A stretch of 64,000 bases of DNA from Ryuthela nishihirai (Eukaryota; Arthropoda; Arachnida; Araneae; Heptathelidae): assembly GCA_038380435.1 (NCBI GenBank), contig JAWZYU010000001.1:10272001-10336000 (forward strand), written 5' to 3'. Positions 21,750 to 33,844 of this stretch are shown piece by piece. Under the pieces are notes generated by a model. That model ran no database searches, was not told where the DNA came from, and saw nothing but the letters and a program-made list of their open reading frames with translations. Positions within the stretch are counted from its first letter, which is position 1; each line of letters begins with the position of its first letter. Both the position numbers and the translations under genes were made by a program.

Positions 21750-22579
21750 TATTTGTTTTCTTTATTGTCTTTCTTCTTATTTCAACTGCTTTGATCATAT
21801 TTTTGGATATGCCTAGAGACTGTATTTGTCATTGTGATGCAAAAGTTTGTCAGAATACTTCATTTAACTGCACACAAATTCCAGCTTATCATAAAAGGTA
21901 ATAAGTTGCTTTTAATTTTTATTATATTTTTAAATTTTTATACAGCGAAACCTTTCTTAACAGACACCTCCCTAAAATGAACACTTTCAGTCAGTCCCTG
22001 CGAGAAGCATTAGGATTACATATTAAGCAAACTCTCTAAATCACTCTCCAATAAGGATGTGGAGACCTCAAAAGTTGCCTCTGTTATTTTTAACCTCTCT
22101 CTCTCTAATGGACACTTCAACACTATCATGTAAAAATGTCATGTTTATTGACAATATTCTACTCTGTGAGTCAAGTGTATCCATTAAATAGACTGATAGT
22201 TATTACTTGAGCAAAGGATAATAAATCATCTAACTAAAGTCTAATCTAACATGGAACTACCCTAGTATCTGCAGGGCTCCTCCTGAAAATACTAGTACCT
22301 AGAATGGAGGTGAAGAAATATATTAAATATATATTTATTACAACAAGTGTTTTATAAAAATTTATTTAAAGACCACTAAAATAGAGAGAAAAATTCTCAT
22401 GCCAGAATGGGGCTCCATCTCAATTCTGCCCCCTCTTTATTTTTTTCTAGATCTGGTCCTGACCATCTGTATTACATAATGTTCAGTTGTGTCCCTTACA
22501 CATAAAGTGTTGTAATTGGTTTAAAATGATTAACAAATTTTTGAATGTTTATAAATATTTAATAATTTCCGATCCAGAT

Positions 22580-23153
22580 GAAGGCAATATGTCTCAAAAG
22601 CTGTTAACTTTCAAAGATAAAGCAGAAATGGTATGCCAGCAAAGTTTAGAGTTCAAGAATAGCTGAATGTTTCAAAATGAACAGAACCTAAGCATCAATC
22701 ATTAAAAAATAGAGAGAACTCTTAAAATCAGTGGCAGGAAAATGAGAATGGTAAATGTACCCTACATTTTCTAATGGTAAAGTTTCTTTAGTGGTTAAAT
22801 TGGCAATTATGTGGTTTTGCTGTGCACATGGTAAAAAAAAAAAACTCCTATCTCTGTGCCAATAAATTCAAAGAAAAACTTTGAAATGGATACAGAAATA
22901 GATGTAAGTGATTTTAAAGCCCAAATCGATGGTAAGATAAATTCGTGGAGTCAATTTTTAACTCAAATTCCACAAAATACCAAATGGGAAAGCCTGAGGA
23001 AGGACCTCCCAATTTGGTGAAGTTGAATGAATGAATTTCACTCAAAGCTATCTGTAGAAGGTCTGCTGATGTAAATTTGGAAAATGTAGCTGAATGGTAA
23101 AAAATTTTGCCACAAATACTTGAATCACACTCTCCGGAAAACATATTCAATAC
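22580..23153 (+). pseudogene. pogo/Tigger transposase, N-terminal part
   Basis: Reads KLLTFKDKAEMV (centromere-protein-B-like helix-turn-helix start) and later SADVNLENVAEW, ILPQILESHSPENIFNT. The last corresponds to the ENIFNADETGLF motif, whose Asp is the first catalytic residue. The reading stops exactly where RTE copy F enters. Several in-frame stops are present. Confidence 0.72.
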
Positions 23154-23154
23154 T

Positions 23155-24577
23155 GCTTGAGGATGATGATTACTTCATCATCATCATCCTCAAGCAGCCG
23201 TGGACTACGGAGGTACAACCAGACCGCGCAGTTTAATTCTCCAAGCATATCTGTCCTGAGCTACATCTGCTGCATCCGGCCACTGCACACCAATTCTAAC
23301 AAGGTCCTGTTTGACATTGTCTGCCCACTGCATCCTAGGTCTCCCCTTCCTTCTGAGGCCTCTAGGCACACTGTTCATAACCCTATTCGCCAATCTATAA
23401 TTATTCATATGGGCAACATTGCCAAACCAATGGTCTCTCTCTGCACAATATGCTTCTTAAAGGAGGTTGCAGACTCCTTTGCCTAACCTCATCATTAGTT
23501 ACAAAGTTAGACCACCTAATGCCCAAGATACTGCGTAAGCGTCTAGAATCAAAGGCATCTAGTTTCCTGTTATCTTGTTTACACAGCGTCCAAGTTTCAC
23601 TACCATAACTAACCCTAGAAAGAACCAAACTATTATACACTCTAATTTTAGTCTTTAGGTGTATACGCCTATTTCTCCACATTCTCCATAGATTCTTAAA
23701 AGTCCCGGCAGCAATCCCTATTTGTCTGTTAATCCCATGCTGCATATCACCAGTATCTGTTACATAGCTCCCAAGTAATTAAACTGTGACACCTTCTCAC
23801 GACTGCAACCATTCAGATGAACTGAATCACAACCTGCCTGACCAATTTTTATCACTTTAGTTTTCTCTCTGTTTATAACCAAACCTACTCTACTACCAGT
23901 CTCATCAACAGTTCGAATGAAAGAGTTCATCTCATCAACATCATGTGCCAAAAGGGCTAAATCATCAGCATAATCTAAATCAGAAATATTTGTATCTCCA
24001 GACCATTTAAGGCCAAAATCTTTCCCTTGAAGTGAATTTCGCATAACATAATCAATAACCACACTAAAGAGAAAAGGAGACAAAATGCACCCTTGTCGAA
24101 CACCAGAAGTAATGCTAAACCAATTGCTACAAGACTTACCAACTCTCACACACGACTCAGTGTTATTATAGAGAGCTTTCATTTTGTTAACTAACTTGTC
24201 AGGTATACCAAATGATCTCACAATCAACCACAAATTATGACGATCAACAGAGTCGAAAGCCTTTTTGAAATCAACAAAGCTAGCAACCAAAGGTTTCTGA
24301 AGCTCTAAACATTTCTCAAGAATCTGCCTAAGTGAAAATATCTGATCTACACATCCCCTACCACTTCTGAATCCACATTGCTCATCACGCAATTGCCTGT
24401 CAACCAGATTCTTAATTCTATTAAGCACAATCATGCAAATAACTTTCCCTGGAACAGAGATTAGGCTGATACCCCTATAGTTATCACAAGAACTGCGATC
24501 ACCTTTTTTTTGAAAATAGGGATAATAATAGCTCTGCTAAAATCTTTAGGAATCATGCCTTTATCATAAAAGTTATT
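23155..24577 (-). mobile_element. RTE copy F (antisense), 5'-truncated, with 3' tail
   Basis: The 3' end with CATCATCATCATCCTCAAGC lies at about 23,175-23,200 and the body extends to about 24,577. It interrupts pogo at the DETG motif; GVFFRAIQKK resumes right after. A short sense copy of the RTE end (CTGCTTGAGGATGATGAT, 23,154-23,171) faces it, making a palindromic junction. It is sense-oriented relative to DCTN4. Confidence 0.85.
23205..24540 (-). pseudogene. RTE reverse transcriptase (copy F)
   Basis: Frames 23,760-24,434 (QCGFRSGRGCVDQIF, FVDFKKAFDSV, GVRQGCILSPF, LDYADDLALLA), 23,401-23,745 and 23,205-23,408 (MNNYRLANRVMNSVPRGLRR). Frameshifts lie at 23,760, near 23,430 and in an A-run near 24,505-24,512. 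The catalytic YADD is intact, but the endonuclease is missing. Confidence 0.82.
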
Positions 24578-24977
24578 CAAGGAAGTAATGGGTGTGTTTT
24601 TTCGTGCAATTCAGAAAAAATGATGTGTCCAAGAAGGAAAACATTCAAGGGAGCATTGCAAAGGAGCATCTCACTTTACTCTTGTGCAAAAGCATGATAG
24701 GCTCAGGTGAAATACCTCTTATTATTGGTAAATCAATGAATTGAAGGAGCTTTAAAGGCAATGACTGAAACAAATTTGTTGTTACTTGGAGAGCAAACAA
24801 TAAGGCTTGGATGACAAGATAACTGAATGGTTGGCCCAGTTAGATAAAAAATGATTTGCCAGAACAGAAAAGTTGTTATATTTCTTTGTAATACATCATC
24901 CCACCAAAGATTAAATTAAACAATGTTGAAATAGTTACTTTCCCTGCCAAAGTCATATCCATTTCTCAGCTCTAGAT
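24578..24977 (+). pseudogene. pogo/Tigger transposase, middle part
   Basis: Continues from the N-terminal piece: GVFFRAIQKK, IPLIIGKS-like segment, RANNKAWMT, then a decayed CPSHPKD block and NNVEIVTFPA; it ends at SALD of the LDQG motif, where the hAT element enters. Frameshifts and stops are frequent. Confidence 0.7.
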
Positions 24978-25732
24978 CAGTGGTTCCCAATCTTTTTGAG
25001 CCGAACATCTCCCTTTTACTAAGTAAATGTCCCTTCATGAAAGCTAAATGATTTTGTTTCCTTATAAAAATTAGTTGGACATACATAAAACAGAGGAAGC
25101 AACACTAACAATTCCACGAGAAGAAAAACAAAACATTGGAAAAAAAACTCGACAGAAGACAACTATGAACCCGAAAGTTCCTTAATGGATATAGAAGAAA
25201 TAGATAAAAAAAAAAAACAAGGAACCATCAGATATGGAAGAAGAAAATGAAAAAAATCCTGGATCAAAACTCTTACCAGTTAGCCAAAATGACTAAATGC
25301 AGAATTAAAAAAAAAAACTTTGTCAAGCAAACAAACTTCTATTGATGAATTTATCTTAGACTTCCTAAGATGCTTCATTTGATAGGATAAATTATGAACA
25401 ATTTGAGGATCTCAGAGAAATTTTAGATGGGCACAAAAAAATAAAATAGCAATACCAAAAATTCACTCAAGATTGTTAGTGAGCAACTTAAATAGCATTC
25501 TATCAGAGATGCTCTGGCTAGACTATGTCAGCTTGTAACACAGATTAGCTCAACACTCTTCATCTGTAGTTTATGGGTTGCTCAAATGACTGAACTAAGT
25601 TTCTTGCTACGACTCACACGTTACATGGCAAATGGATTCTGCTAACCTATAACTCACATAATCTTGGCCAATGAGTTTATTTTAATATTATTCAAAATTT
25701 TATTTAACAATTAACATACACTGATTTCTATA

Positions 25733-27169
25733 TATTAAGGAAAAATGAGAAAAATCATGTTAAATCTCAAAAAAATTGTGTGATCCTCACCAAACTTGTT
25801 CATGTAGCCAGAAAGTAATGGCGAGTGAGCATATTGTATGCAAATTAGTCTAGGTTGCGCCAATTTGCATAATCGGATAATGACATAAAAACAGGTGTTT
25901 TGGAGTGGATCATTATTTTGTGTTGTAAATGTGAATAAAGAAATTCAAAATAGCCATTTTGTACGAATGACCTCGAGACATCATTGCCAAATGAACTGTA
26001 TTGGAGAGCTATTGGCTGACTCAAAGCAGGCCAAAGTCAGTCAGACATGGCATGATGGCTGAATGTGAGTCCTTCTGTGGTCCATAGACTGTGGATCAAT
26101 TTCTTAGCACAGATTCTGCATCTCAGAGATTTAGCCGAGGAAGTGCGCTGTACAAAACTGATATCTGCAATAAACAGCACAAACGAGCAGGACAACTACA
26201 CCCTCTCAGCTACGATCCTCTCTTGCAGCAGCCACTGGGAGGGTTGTATCAGCTTCTACTGTGCTTAGAAGGCTTCATGGGGGACGTCTGTATGCTAGAA
26301 GGCTGTAATTTGTATACCCCTCATGTCAGGTCACAGGAGAGAGCAGTTGAATTGGGCATGCACGCATGTTAACTGGACATAAGAGCAATGGAGGTCATTA
26401 CTCTTCACAGATGAGTCCAGATATTGCTTGCAGAGTGATTCCAGACATTGTTTCATATGGAGAGAATGAGGTACCCACTATCATCCCAATAACATCTGTC
26501 AAAGAGACTGTTACAGCCGAGGTAGTGTGTGTGTGTGTGTTTGGGGTAGCATTTCCTTAGGTGGACATGCAGACTTCTATGTGTTGATGAGTGGGAACCT
26601 CAATGCTCAAAGATATTGAGATGGCATCCTGGACCCTTATGTACATCCTTACACTGGTGCAATAGGTGAAACATTCATCTTACAAGATGGTAATGCTCGT
26701 CCACACAGAGCTCAACTAGTGGAACAATACCTTCAAGAGGAGACCATTATGTGCATGGAGTGGCCAGCTCGATCTCCTGACCTAAATCCAATTGGAGCAT
26801 GTGTGGGATGCTCTATGTTGCTGTTCTCAACCCGCCACCTGAAACAAAAAGGGAGCTTATTACTGCTTTAAAGGAACAATGGTCATTACTCCCTATTGAG
26901 CTGATTCACATCATAAAAAGCATGGAACATCGCTGCCGTGCCTGCATTGCTGTAAGGGTGATCATATTCCTTATTAAAGAACTATGACCAATGCATTCTG
27001 ACACCTAATTTTTGGACAAGTTCCTGTTATTTTTTATGAAAAATGCTTCTAGTGTAAAATATTTTATGCCATTCTGAAACTAGCATTGTAATTCATGTTT
27101 TTGTCAAATTTCATTAAAATCATTCATATAGTTTTTTGTTTATATAATTTTTCTGAGTTTTCCTTAATT
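25733..27169 (+). mobile_element. Tc1-like element nested in the hAT element
   Basis: Inverted ends with the core TTAAGGAAAA plus a GAGAAAAATCAT-type segment (left), mirrored near 27,140-27,169. A transposase remnant lies between. Confidence 0.7.
26041..26990 (+). pseudogene. Tc1-like transposase remnant
   Basis: Pieces in several frames: NVSPSVVHRLW and SASQRFSRG (helix-turn-helix and linker), TPSQLR- and VSASTV-like segments, then a Gly-rich GGHADFYVL segment, FILQDGNARPHRAQLVEQYL (second catalytic Asp), WPARSPDLNPI (the Glu region is damaged) and a C-terminal ELITALKEQWSLLPIELIHI with CRACIAVR. Family members insert at TA. Dead through many frameshifts. Confidence 0.78.
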
Positions 27170-27308
27170 TATGGAAACCTTACCTTTTAGTGTATTACCT
27201 TCCAGGATAGAGGGTGGAACATGCCCAAAATTCGGCAGAGTGATGATAAATAAAACAATACATTTTGTGTTTAGGAATTTACAAAAATGCTCCTGTTGGG
27301 AAATACTG

Positions 27309-27885
27309 TCTTAGATCAAGGAATTATGCAGAATTTCAAGTTAAAATATTGACAAATGGTCCTTAAGATCTGTTTAAAAAAAAATTAATGATAACAATAA
27401 TGGGAATAAACTTGAAAAACATATTGATGTTCACCAGGACATAACCTGTGTTAGTGCAGCTTGGAATGCAGTGAGCCCCTGTATAATTAAATACTGTTTT
27501 CAAAAGCAGAATTTAACTAATTCAGGACAAGTGATGGTGACTATATTGAAGATTCATCTGATGCATCTATACTTAATGACTTGCTATGGACAATAAGAAA
27601 TTCAACAGTAAGTGGCAGAGAATATGTTTCTATAGGTTGCAATGCAGTGGCAAAAGGAAATAATGTTGAAGTATAAAACATTGCAAATGAATTTTTCATC
27701 AATGGAGAACCTGAGGAAGAAGAAAAGGCTAAAGGGCAGCATGAATCCAAATTAAAAAACGTACTGATGCATTAAAAAACTTTACAACTTTAAGAGACTT
27801 CTATCTAACCAAAAACTATGCATTTGGATTGAAATTAATAAGTAATTTAATTACACAGAATAAAAGTGAAATTGCAAAAATGAAA
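27309..27885 (+). pseudogene. pogo/Tigger transposase, C-terminal part
   Basis: LDQGIMQNFKLKY opens (27,311), then DITCVSAAWNAVSPCIIKYC with QKAEF, a typical Tigger C-terminal helix, an acidic DYIEDSSDASILNDLLW stretch, and TLRDFYLTKNYAFGLKL near the end. It restores collinearity with the two earlier pieces. Confidence 0.72.
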
Positions 27886-28234
27886 TGAACAAAAATTAAA
27901 TAAATATTTGCATTTACTTGTACATTAAATTTATTAATCAATTTTTGCTACCCTTACTGGGTATAGTGTTAGTGTACCTGACTACGAGCTAGCAGGCATA
28001 ACCCTGTGTATGTGTTTGTATGTTGTATGAGAAACCAGGACAAGCCCAACAGAGCTTCTATGTTATCTCTGTCCACTGTGAAGGGGAGAAAAAAAAATTC
28101 TTTAAACAAAAAAATTGTCTTTTACTTGTTTGACTTCATCAAACTGACTTCATCTCTCTTAACCAGACACCTCTGTAGAGCAGATACGTTTTTTTGTTTC
28201 AATGGTGTTTGCTTTGACATGGAAGGTTTCACTA

Positions 28235-29517
28235 TATTATACTATGTACATATGAATGTTTGTTGGCTTTTCTTCTGTCCATGTTATCCAGCTGGTAATT
28301 AGCTTTATGGTTCAGACAAGATTTGTGTTAGAAACCTTTATGTTAGAATGTTATATGTACAGGCAATGGAAAGAAAAATTGAATCATCTTATGTCAATGA
28401 AGAATCAAATTCAAGGCTCCATAACAGGTGAAATAAATTTTTCCAGAAACACGACTTAAGATAAATATAAGACGTCAATTAAACTACTAAATTTCGATTT
28501 TGAACGAATCATTCAGTACTTAAAGAGTATAGAAGTCTGAGTATTGAATAAGAGATGTCAATTATAAGAATTCATCTCATAAGTTAATCAAAACTTAAGA
28601 AAATAAGTATTATTTTAAACCATTTAATAAGTGTATGTCTTAGATCTTTGTGCATATAGTTCTTTCAATAATTGTCAGTTTAACACAAGATTCTTATGCC
28701 TGACTTTGCTGATGTTAAGTATTCAAGCTTCCACAGCTCTTTGAATATCCAAAAAATATTGATGAAAATCGAGATTTAGATAGATTTGAATGAGATTTAA
28801 ATTTATCCAGTCCTATTTTCCAATAAAAAGCTTATTGTAGAAATTATTGATCTTCGAATTTGACTCTCCTTTCACTTAGCAATGGGAATGTTTCAAAAGC
28901 AGAATTCAGTTAATTTTTCTATCAAGTATCTGTGTGTGTTATGTATTAAGCTAATATGCATTGTGTAATAAGCTAATATGAATTGTATATTAAGCTAATA
29001 TGTATATGCACAGTGTATTAAGTTAAGTGAAAGACAAACTCCCTCAAATACATAGTACATTAATCAAATGTGAAATTGTTCAAAATTATTTGACACCAAA
29101 AACTTACTGCACAATGAATTCTTTTGCATCCAGGGAAGAAACATTTTGTGAGGGAAAAAAATTATGTTAATGATAGTGAGTATGCAAAATCAAAGAACTG
29201 AAAAAGCAGTGCAATTGAGTTGTGGCAAAAACTTTCAGATGAGCTTTGGTTGGGCTGTTGCTTGGGAGGAGTACTAGTATCCATTTTTGCTACAATGGGC
29301 ATATACAGAAGTCATCTGTGCTAGCTACTTAATCTGTGAGTTGAGGTATGGCCAGAGAACACACCGGTTGGGAAATCTGGTGTAAATCATATTACAAGTG
29401 TAATTAGGCAAAACGCATTTTTGAATGCTTTTACTTATTAATTAGTTTTGAATCGTATCTTATAAATAATTAGCAAATTTTGTAACCTTTAAATTCATAC
29501 ATAAAATGCTTGCTTAC
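28235..29517. other. Intronic DNA, nothing recognised
   Basis: AT-rich, with short direct repeats of the TTAAGCTAATATG type near 28,945-29,000. No exon or element was recognised before exon d. Confidence 0.45.
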
Positions 29518-29591
29518 AAAGCAGCCAGCTGAATTTTGAACTTGATAGATGATGGATTATATTCTGGTTTACTCAAATTATGTTCACACTC
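29518..29591 (-). CDS. DCTN4: DCTN4 internal exon d
   Basis: 74-bp exon with acceptor TTGGCAG and donor GTAAGC, starting in phase 0 and ending in phase 2. It reads [20 protein letters not shown] then QLAAF. Dynactin p62 has [20 protein letters not shown] at this place, so identity is very high. It completes the CxxC begun in the preceding exon and enters the beta-strand region. It is isolated between introns of 19.3 kb and 10.9 kb. Confidence 0.92.
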
Positions 29592-30207
29592 CTGCCAAAG
29601 AAAAATATTACATTTTATTTCAGAAAAACAGATAAATACAATAAATTACACACATTTTAATTAATAACTTGATATTCAGAAAACAAAATTTGAAAACCAA
29701 GAACAAAAATAAGCCTCTACAAATTCGATTGAATTTAAGAAAAATCTCAGGCATTTTCCAGTTTCATTTTGTAAATAATGTTGAGGATCAACAAAAATGT
29801 CATTAACCACCATTAACACATATATATAGAGATAAAAGCATTATAGAGGATGCATTAGTTTGGTTGCATTTCTACTAAAATTTAAATTTAAAAATGAACT
29901 TCTTTTTATATGGGGGCCTAAAAATGAAAAAAAAAAAGAAGTAAAATGCAATACCAATGATGAAATCACTTAACATATTAACTTCAAACAAATGGTAAGA
30001 CACCAGCAATTTTTTTTCCAATTGGTAACAGAAATCAGTTTTGGTGCCCTATTTTCTTTGAAGTTCATAAAAATTGAGTAAGTGATTTCATAATTGGCTA
30101 ATATTTTATTTTTGAGGCTACATAAAAGGAAAAAATAGGCATTTAAAAAAATTATATATATATATTTAATGGAAACTTTACAGAAGGCTTTTATCACTAA
30201 AAACATC
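29592..30207. other. Intronic DNA upstream of exon d
   Basis: AT-rich; nothing recognised. The ORF 29,970-30,206 is low-complexity chance. Confidence 0.45.
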
Positions 30208-30222
30208 TTTTTACTGCTTTAG

Positions 30223-30512
30223 TTGGGTTGGGTTGTTTTACCTCTGAGCGGCACTTTTTTTGCACACCATGGGCTAAATGGCCAGGTCACATGAACCCCA
30301 AAGGCTCAGAGAAGGTTGGGGGAGGGGACCCACTGGAACAGCTGTTGGGAGACAGATGGTAGCCTCCCGTCAAGGCCATCCAGCATGTTCTTTAACGCGC
30401 ACAGGGTATGGCTCTCCCGCACACGGGGACATGGCTTAACGTCCCATCCGACGGACGGCAGCCTTTCCAAACCCATCGGTGTCCCCTACTGACCGTGGGC
30501 AGGGCGGGGAAT
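30223..30512 (-). mobile_element. SINE-A, 5'-truncated, with 15-bp TSD
   Basis: TTGGGTTGGGTTGTTTTACC through the core to GCAGGGCGGGGAAT. It lacks the tRNA-like head. TTTTTACTGCTTTAG flanks exactly (30,208-30,222; 30,513-30,527). Truncation at the 5' side with a TSD is what LINE-style retroposition leaves. Confidence 0.88.
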
Positions 30513-30754
30513 TTTTTACTGCTTTAGAGAAGGGAATTGATGTATTCCCCATATCACTTTGCATGTCTTAAGCTTTCATCTGCAATATAAACTCATTGTG
30601 ATCAACTCACATTAACATTCAATTTCTTTCTCTCTTTCATAAAGACAAAACAAGGGAAGCTTAATATATGATAACCTAAAACACTTTCTTCATCAGAAGC
30701 TTTCTTTGAAGAAATTATAATTTGACCACCAATGAATTCCTTAAAATCAAGGTC

Positions 30755-30920
30755 ACATGTGCACATTAAAAAACATGCTGGATGACCTTGATGGGAAGCT
30801 ACCATCTGTCTCCTAACAGATGTCCAGTGGGTCCTCTACTTCTAACCAACTATGAGACTGGGGTCCTTGTGACTTGGTCGTTTTGCCTACTGTGCGCACA
30901 AAAGTGCTGCCCAACAACAC
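30755..30920 (+). mobile_element. SINE-A fragment, plus orientation
   Basis: ACATGCTGGATGACCTTGATG through CACAAAAGTGCTGCCC is the complement of the SINE-A core and 3' end. Opposite orientation to the copy 240 bp away. The open frame 30,602-30,805 runs through its start and is of unknown meaning. Confidence 0.65.
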
Positions 30921-30939
30921 ATTAAATTCCCCTTCTCCC

Positions 30940-31200
30940 CTTTTTCTTTTTTGGAGGGGAGAGAAAAGAGATGGCATAATTTAAGCCTATGACACTCTCT
31001 ATGTCAAACATTTTCATTTGATGTATCATACTTTATGGTTGGTTTTTATGTTCAGAAAGATATAGTGAAACTACTGGTTACACATTTCCCCTTAGGAGGA
31101 GGGGGAGAAAAGATAAAATTTTACAGCCTATTACACTTGCCATGTCACAAGCTTAACTCCTGTGTTCAGAAGATAATAGTAATTCAATGAAAAAGGGCAA
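30940..31200 (+). repeat. Degenerate ~146-bp units, locus 2
   Basis: About two units with GGAGGGGAGAGAAAAGA, CCTATGACACT, TTTCATTTGATGTATCA and AGAAAGATATAGTG blocks, the same block order as in the arrays at 17,440 and 32,530. Confidence 0.6.
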
Positions 31201-32450
31201 ATTACTTCTGAGAACCTTTTCTTTTATTTTCTGAAGTATTTCACTCCCCTTTTTTTTATTCCGTTGAATATGTGTTCAGTGAAGCATTATACTCAGACAT
31301 TTTTCACCTTTAACCCTGTGTGTCTAGGTTGGGTATAAGTTTTCACTTTTCTGATTCTAGTGGCCCAGAGTCTGTCTACTGTTCTGTAATGCAAGATCAT
31401 AAATTTAATTTTTTTTCCCAAACAGAAATTGGCATTAACTATTTTTTTTTATCAAATTTTAAAAATAACATTAAGTCTATGAAATATGTTTTTCCTGTTT
31501 ATTATGCTTGAAAAAATTATGATAAAGCTTAAAAAAAAGTCTATTTGAACCTATAGGAATCATAAGCACATGTTGAATCACCATAAATAACATCAAGTAG
31601 ATACAATTTGATTTTTGCCTTACCATAGTAGATTATCGACTGATTTTTGATTTCAGGCATTCTGACCTACCTAGTACTCTAGCAGAGTTGTAATGCTTTC
31701 TGAACTTTTAATGTAAGCTACTGATTTTATTACTACCAGAAGTTGAGTCATTCAAGAACTATGCACAGCAATTTTGATCAAAATTTTTGCAGACTTTCGA
31801 TTTTAATAACAGTTTTTTTTTCTCACTCTGGTGCTTCTGGAATTATTTTTCAGTGTTTTCAAATGTATACTGTGATTATAAAGAAAAATTAATTTGAAAT
31901 GATCAAAAACGAAACCACTAGTGATTTCTAATTGTGGATATCGGAAGAATCATAAGATTAAGTAATCAACCTAAAAGCAGGATTTTTTAAAAGGTTGAAT
32001 AAATAATTTTAATGATATTTTAACCAAAACACTACTTACCATTAGGAAATTGTAATTTTAAACCAAATTTTTTGCCACAATTTTAAAAATAATTTTTTTT
32101 GAAGAAGTTATGCAGCTTTACACTAAAATGTTTCATTCTCAATTTCAATGCTTTGAAATATTTTTATTCAATTTTTTTCACAGTTCTTTTCTTTTTATAT
32201 ATTTTTCAGCTTTTATTTAAATTATTTCGTGTTTAAATCAAAATGAATTTTTTATGACACGTATTTATATTTATAGAGTTTGTCAATCAACAAAAATCTA
32301 AGCATATATATTATGCGTTATTTGCATAAATGACTACAAAATTTAGAAAAAATTAGATAGATGAAAGATTTAAGCATTAATAAAAATATTATGAACTATT
32401 TATATTAAAATAATAAAATACTTTGGAAAAAAAAACAGAATTTTTTTTTA
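31201..32450. other. Intronic DNA, nothing firm
   Basis: TTTAACCCTGTGTGTCTAGG at 31,310 resembles a piggyBac-type end with TTAA, but no partner was found. The rest is AT-rich with homopolymer runs. Confidence 0.35.
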
Positions 32451-32454
32451 CCTA

Positions 32455-33590
32455 TCTTCCTATTGCTTTTGGCTTTGACATTTGTTGGTTTGTCAACTAG
32501 TAAGTTTGTGGGTTGTTTGATTTGTGGATTTGACAAAATGTTGTTCCTCCATATCTTTCTAACATGATAATGAAACTTAAGGATTTATGTGTCAAATGAA
32601 AGCTTGTGTCATGGGGAGTGTCATAGTTTATAAAAAAAAAATTGACCCCCCAATGCTTTCTTCTCCCCAAAGGAGAAATATGAAAACTATTCTTAAGCTA
32701 TATCTCCAGAATGCAAATGCTGAAAGTAACAGGTGATAAGTCAAATGAATGCTTCTGATGGGAGAATGTTGTAGGGTATGAAAAACTGACCCCTGTGCCT
32801 TCTTCCACCCTAAAAAAGAGGAAATATGAAAACTATTGTTCCACTATATCTCCAAACACAAATGCTGAAAGTAACAAGTGATAAGTCAAATGAATGCTTC
32901 TGATGGGAGAATGTTGTAGGCTATGAAAAACTGGCCCCTGTGCTTTCTTCCACCCTAAAAAAGAGGAAATATGAAAATTATTGTTCCATTATATCTCCAG
33001 AATGAGAATGCCGAAAGTAACAAGCTATACATCAAATGAAAGCTTCTGACATGGGGAATGTCATAGGCTATGAAACACTTACCCCCATGCTTTCTTCCCC
33101 CTAAAAAAAGGGGAGGGGATATGAAAATGATTGTTACCCTATATCTCCTGAATGTGAATGCTGAAAATAACGAGCTATGTGTTACATGAAAGCTTGTGAA
33201 GCGGGAAGTGTCATAAGCTATGAAAAACTGATTCCCCATGCTTTCTTCCCCCACTAAAAAAAGGGAAATGTGAAAGTCATTCTACTATATCTTCCAAATG
33301 TGAGGGCTTACAGTTATGAGTTAGGTGTCAAATGAAAGTTCATGTAATAAAGGTCATAAACTATTTCGAATTTTGCCCCTACTATTCCCTCCTGACAAAA
33401 TGGAGGAGCAGATTTTTGTGGGGTTTGACTTAACAAATCATATCTGAAATTAAATCTTGTGACATCTCCAATGTCATGGGCTACCTCAAACATGACTCCA
33501 AAAGGAGGGTAAATCTGCTGGATGTTAATGAGCCATATATCAAAGTTTTTGAAGGTAGGTGTTTTTAGTGACCACAAAATATATATATAT
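32455..33590 (-). mobile_element. Dispersed element with ~146-bp tandem core, locus 3
   Basis: The minus strand has a leader around 33,390-33,480 (shared with 14,270-14,405), about six or seven units between about 32,530 and 33,360, and a terminal part with TGACAAACCAACAAATGTCA at about 32,477-32,496 that matches 18,010-18,060. Having the same leader, array and end at two loci points to one mobile family with an internal array. Open frame 32,955-33,254 translates two units and resembles that at 17,599-17,886. Confidence 0.68.
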
Positions 33591-33615
33591 AAATTAAAAT
33601 ATGAAAAAAAAAACT

Positions 33616-33844
33616 ATCATCCTATAGGGCCCTAAAAAGTAGAAAATAAACCTAAAGCATATCGATGGTGCAATCAGTCACAGAGTTTACATTTGCTTTG
33701 AAGGAAGATAGGACACTGATTTACCTACTCAACAAGATTGACAGCACCCTATCATCCTTTGAAGTGAATACGAATTCAGTGACTGATTGCACCATTGACA
33801 TGCTTCATGTTTATTTTCCACTTTTTAGAGCCCTATAAGAAGAC
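33616..33844. mobile_element. Foldback MITE, ~95-bp arms
   Basis: Arms 33,616-33,711 and 33,749-33,844, about 85 percent alike by eye, with a 37-bp spacer. ATATATATA runs lie on both sides, consistent with a TA-rich target. Non-coding. Confidence 0.8.

Larger units (their letters stand above)
24978..27308. mobile_element. hAT-like element inserted in pogo
   Basis: Ends CAGTGGTTCCCAATC and, inverted, GTTGGGAAATACTG. Flanks CTCTAGAT and TCTTAGAT look like a diverged 8-bp duplication of the target. Pogo reading (LD, then QGIMQNFK) resumes just after. No hAT transposase was recognised in the 25,080-25,730 part; a Tc1-like element occupies most of the rest. Confidence 0.68.
21943..28234 (+). mobile_element. 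pogo/Tigger transposon, split by nested insertions
   Basis: Left end CAGCGAAACCTTTCTTAACA after TA (21,941-21,942); right end AAGGTTTCACTA before TA (28,235-28,236). Subterminal GGACACTTC-like repeats lie near 22,110, as in Tigger elements. Three separated transposase pieces between the ends are collinear, which shows one original element later invaded by RTE copy F (23,155-24,577) and a hAT element (24,978-27,308). Confidence 0.78.
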
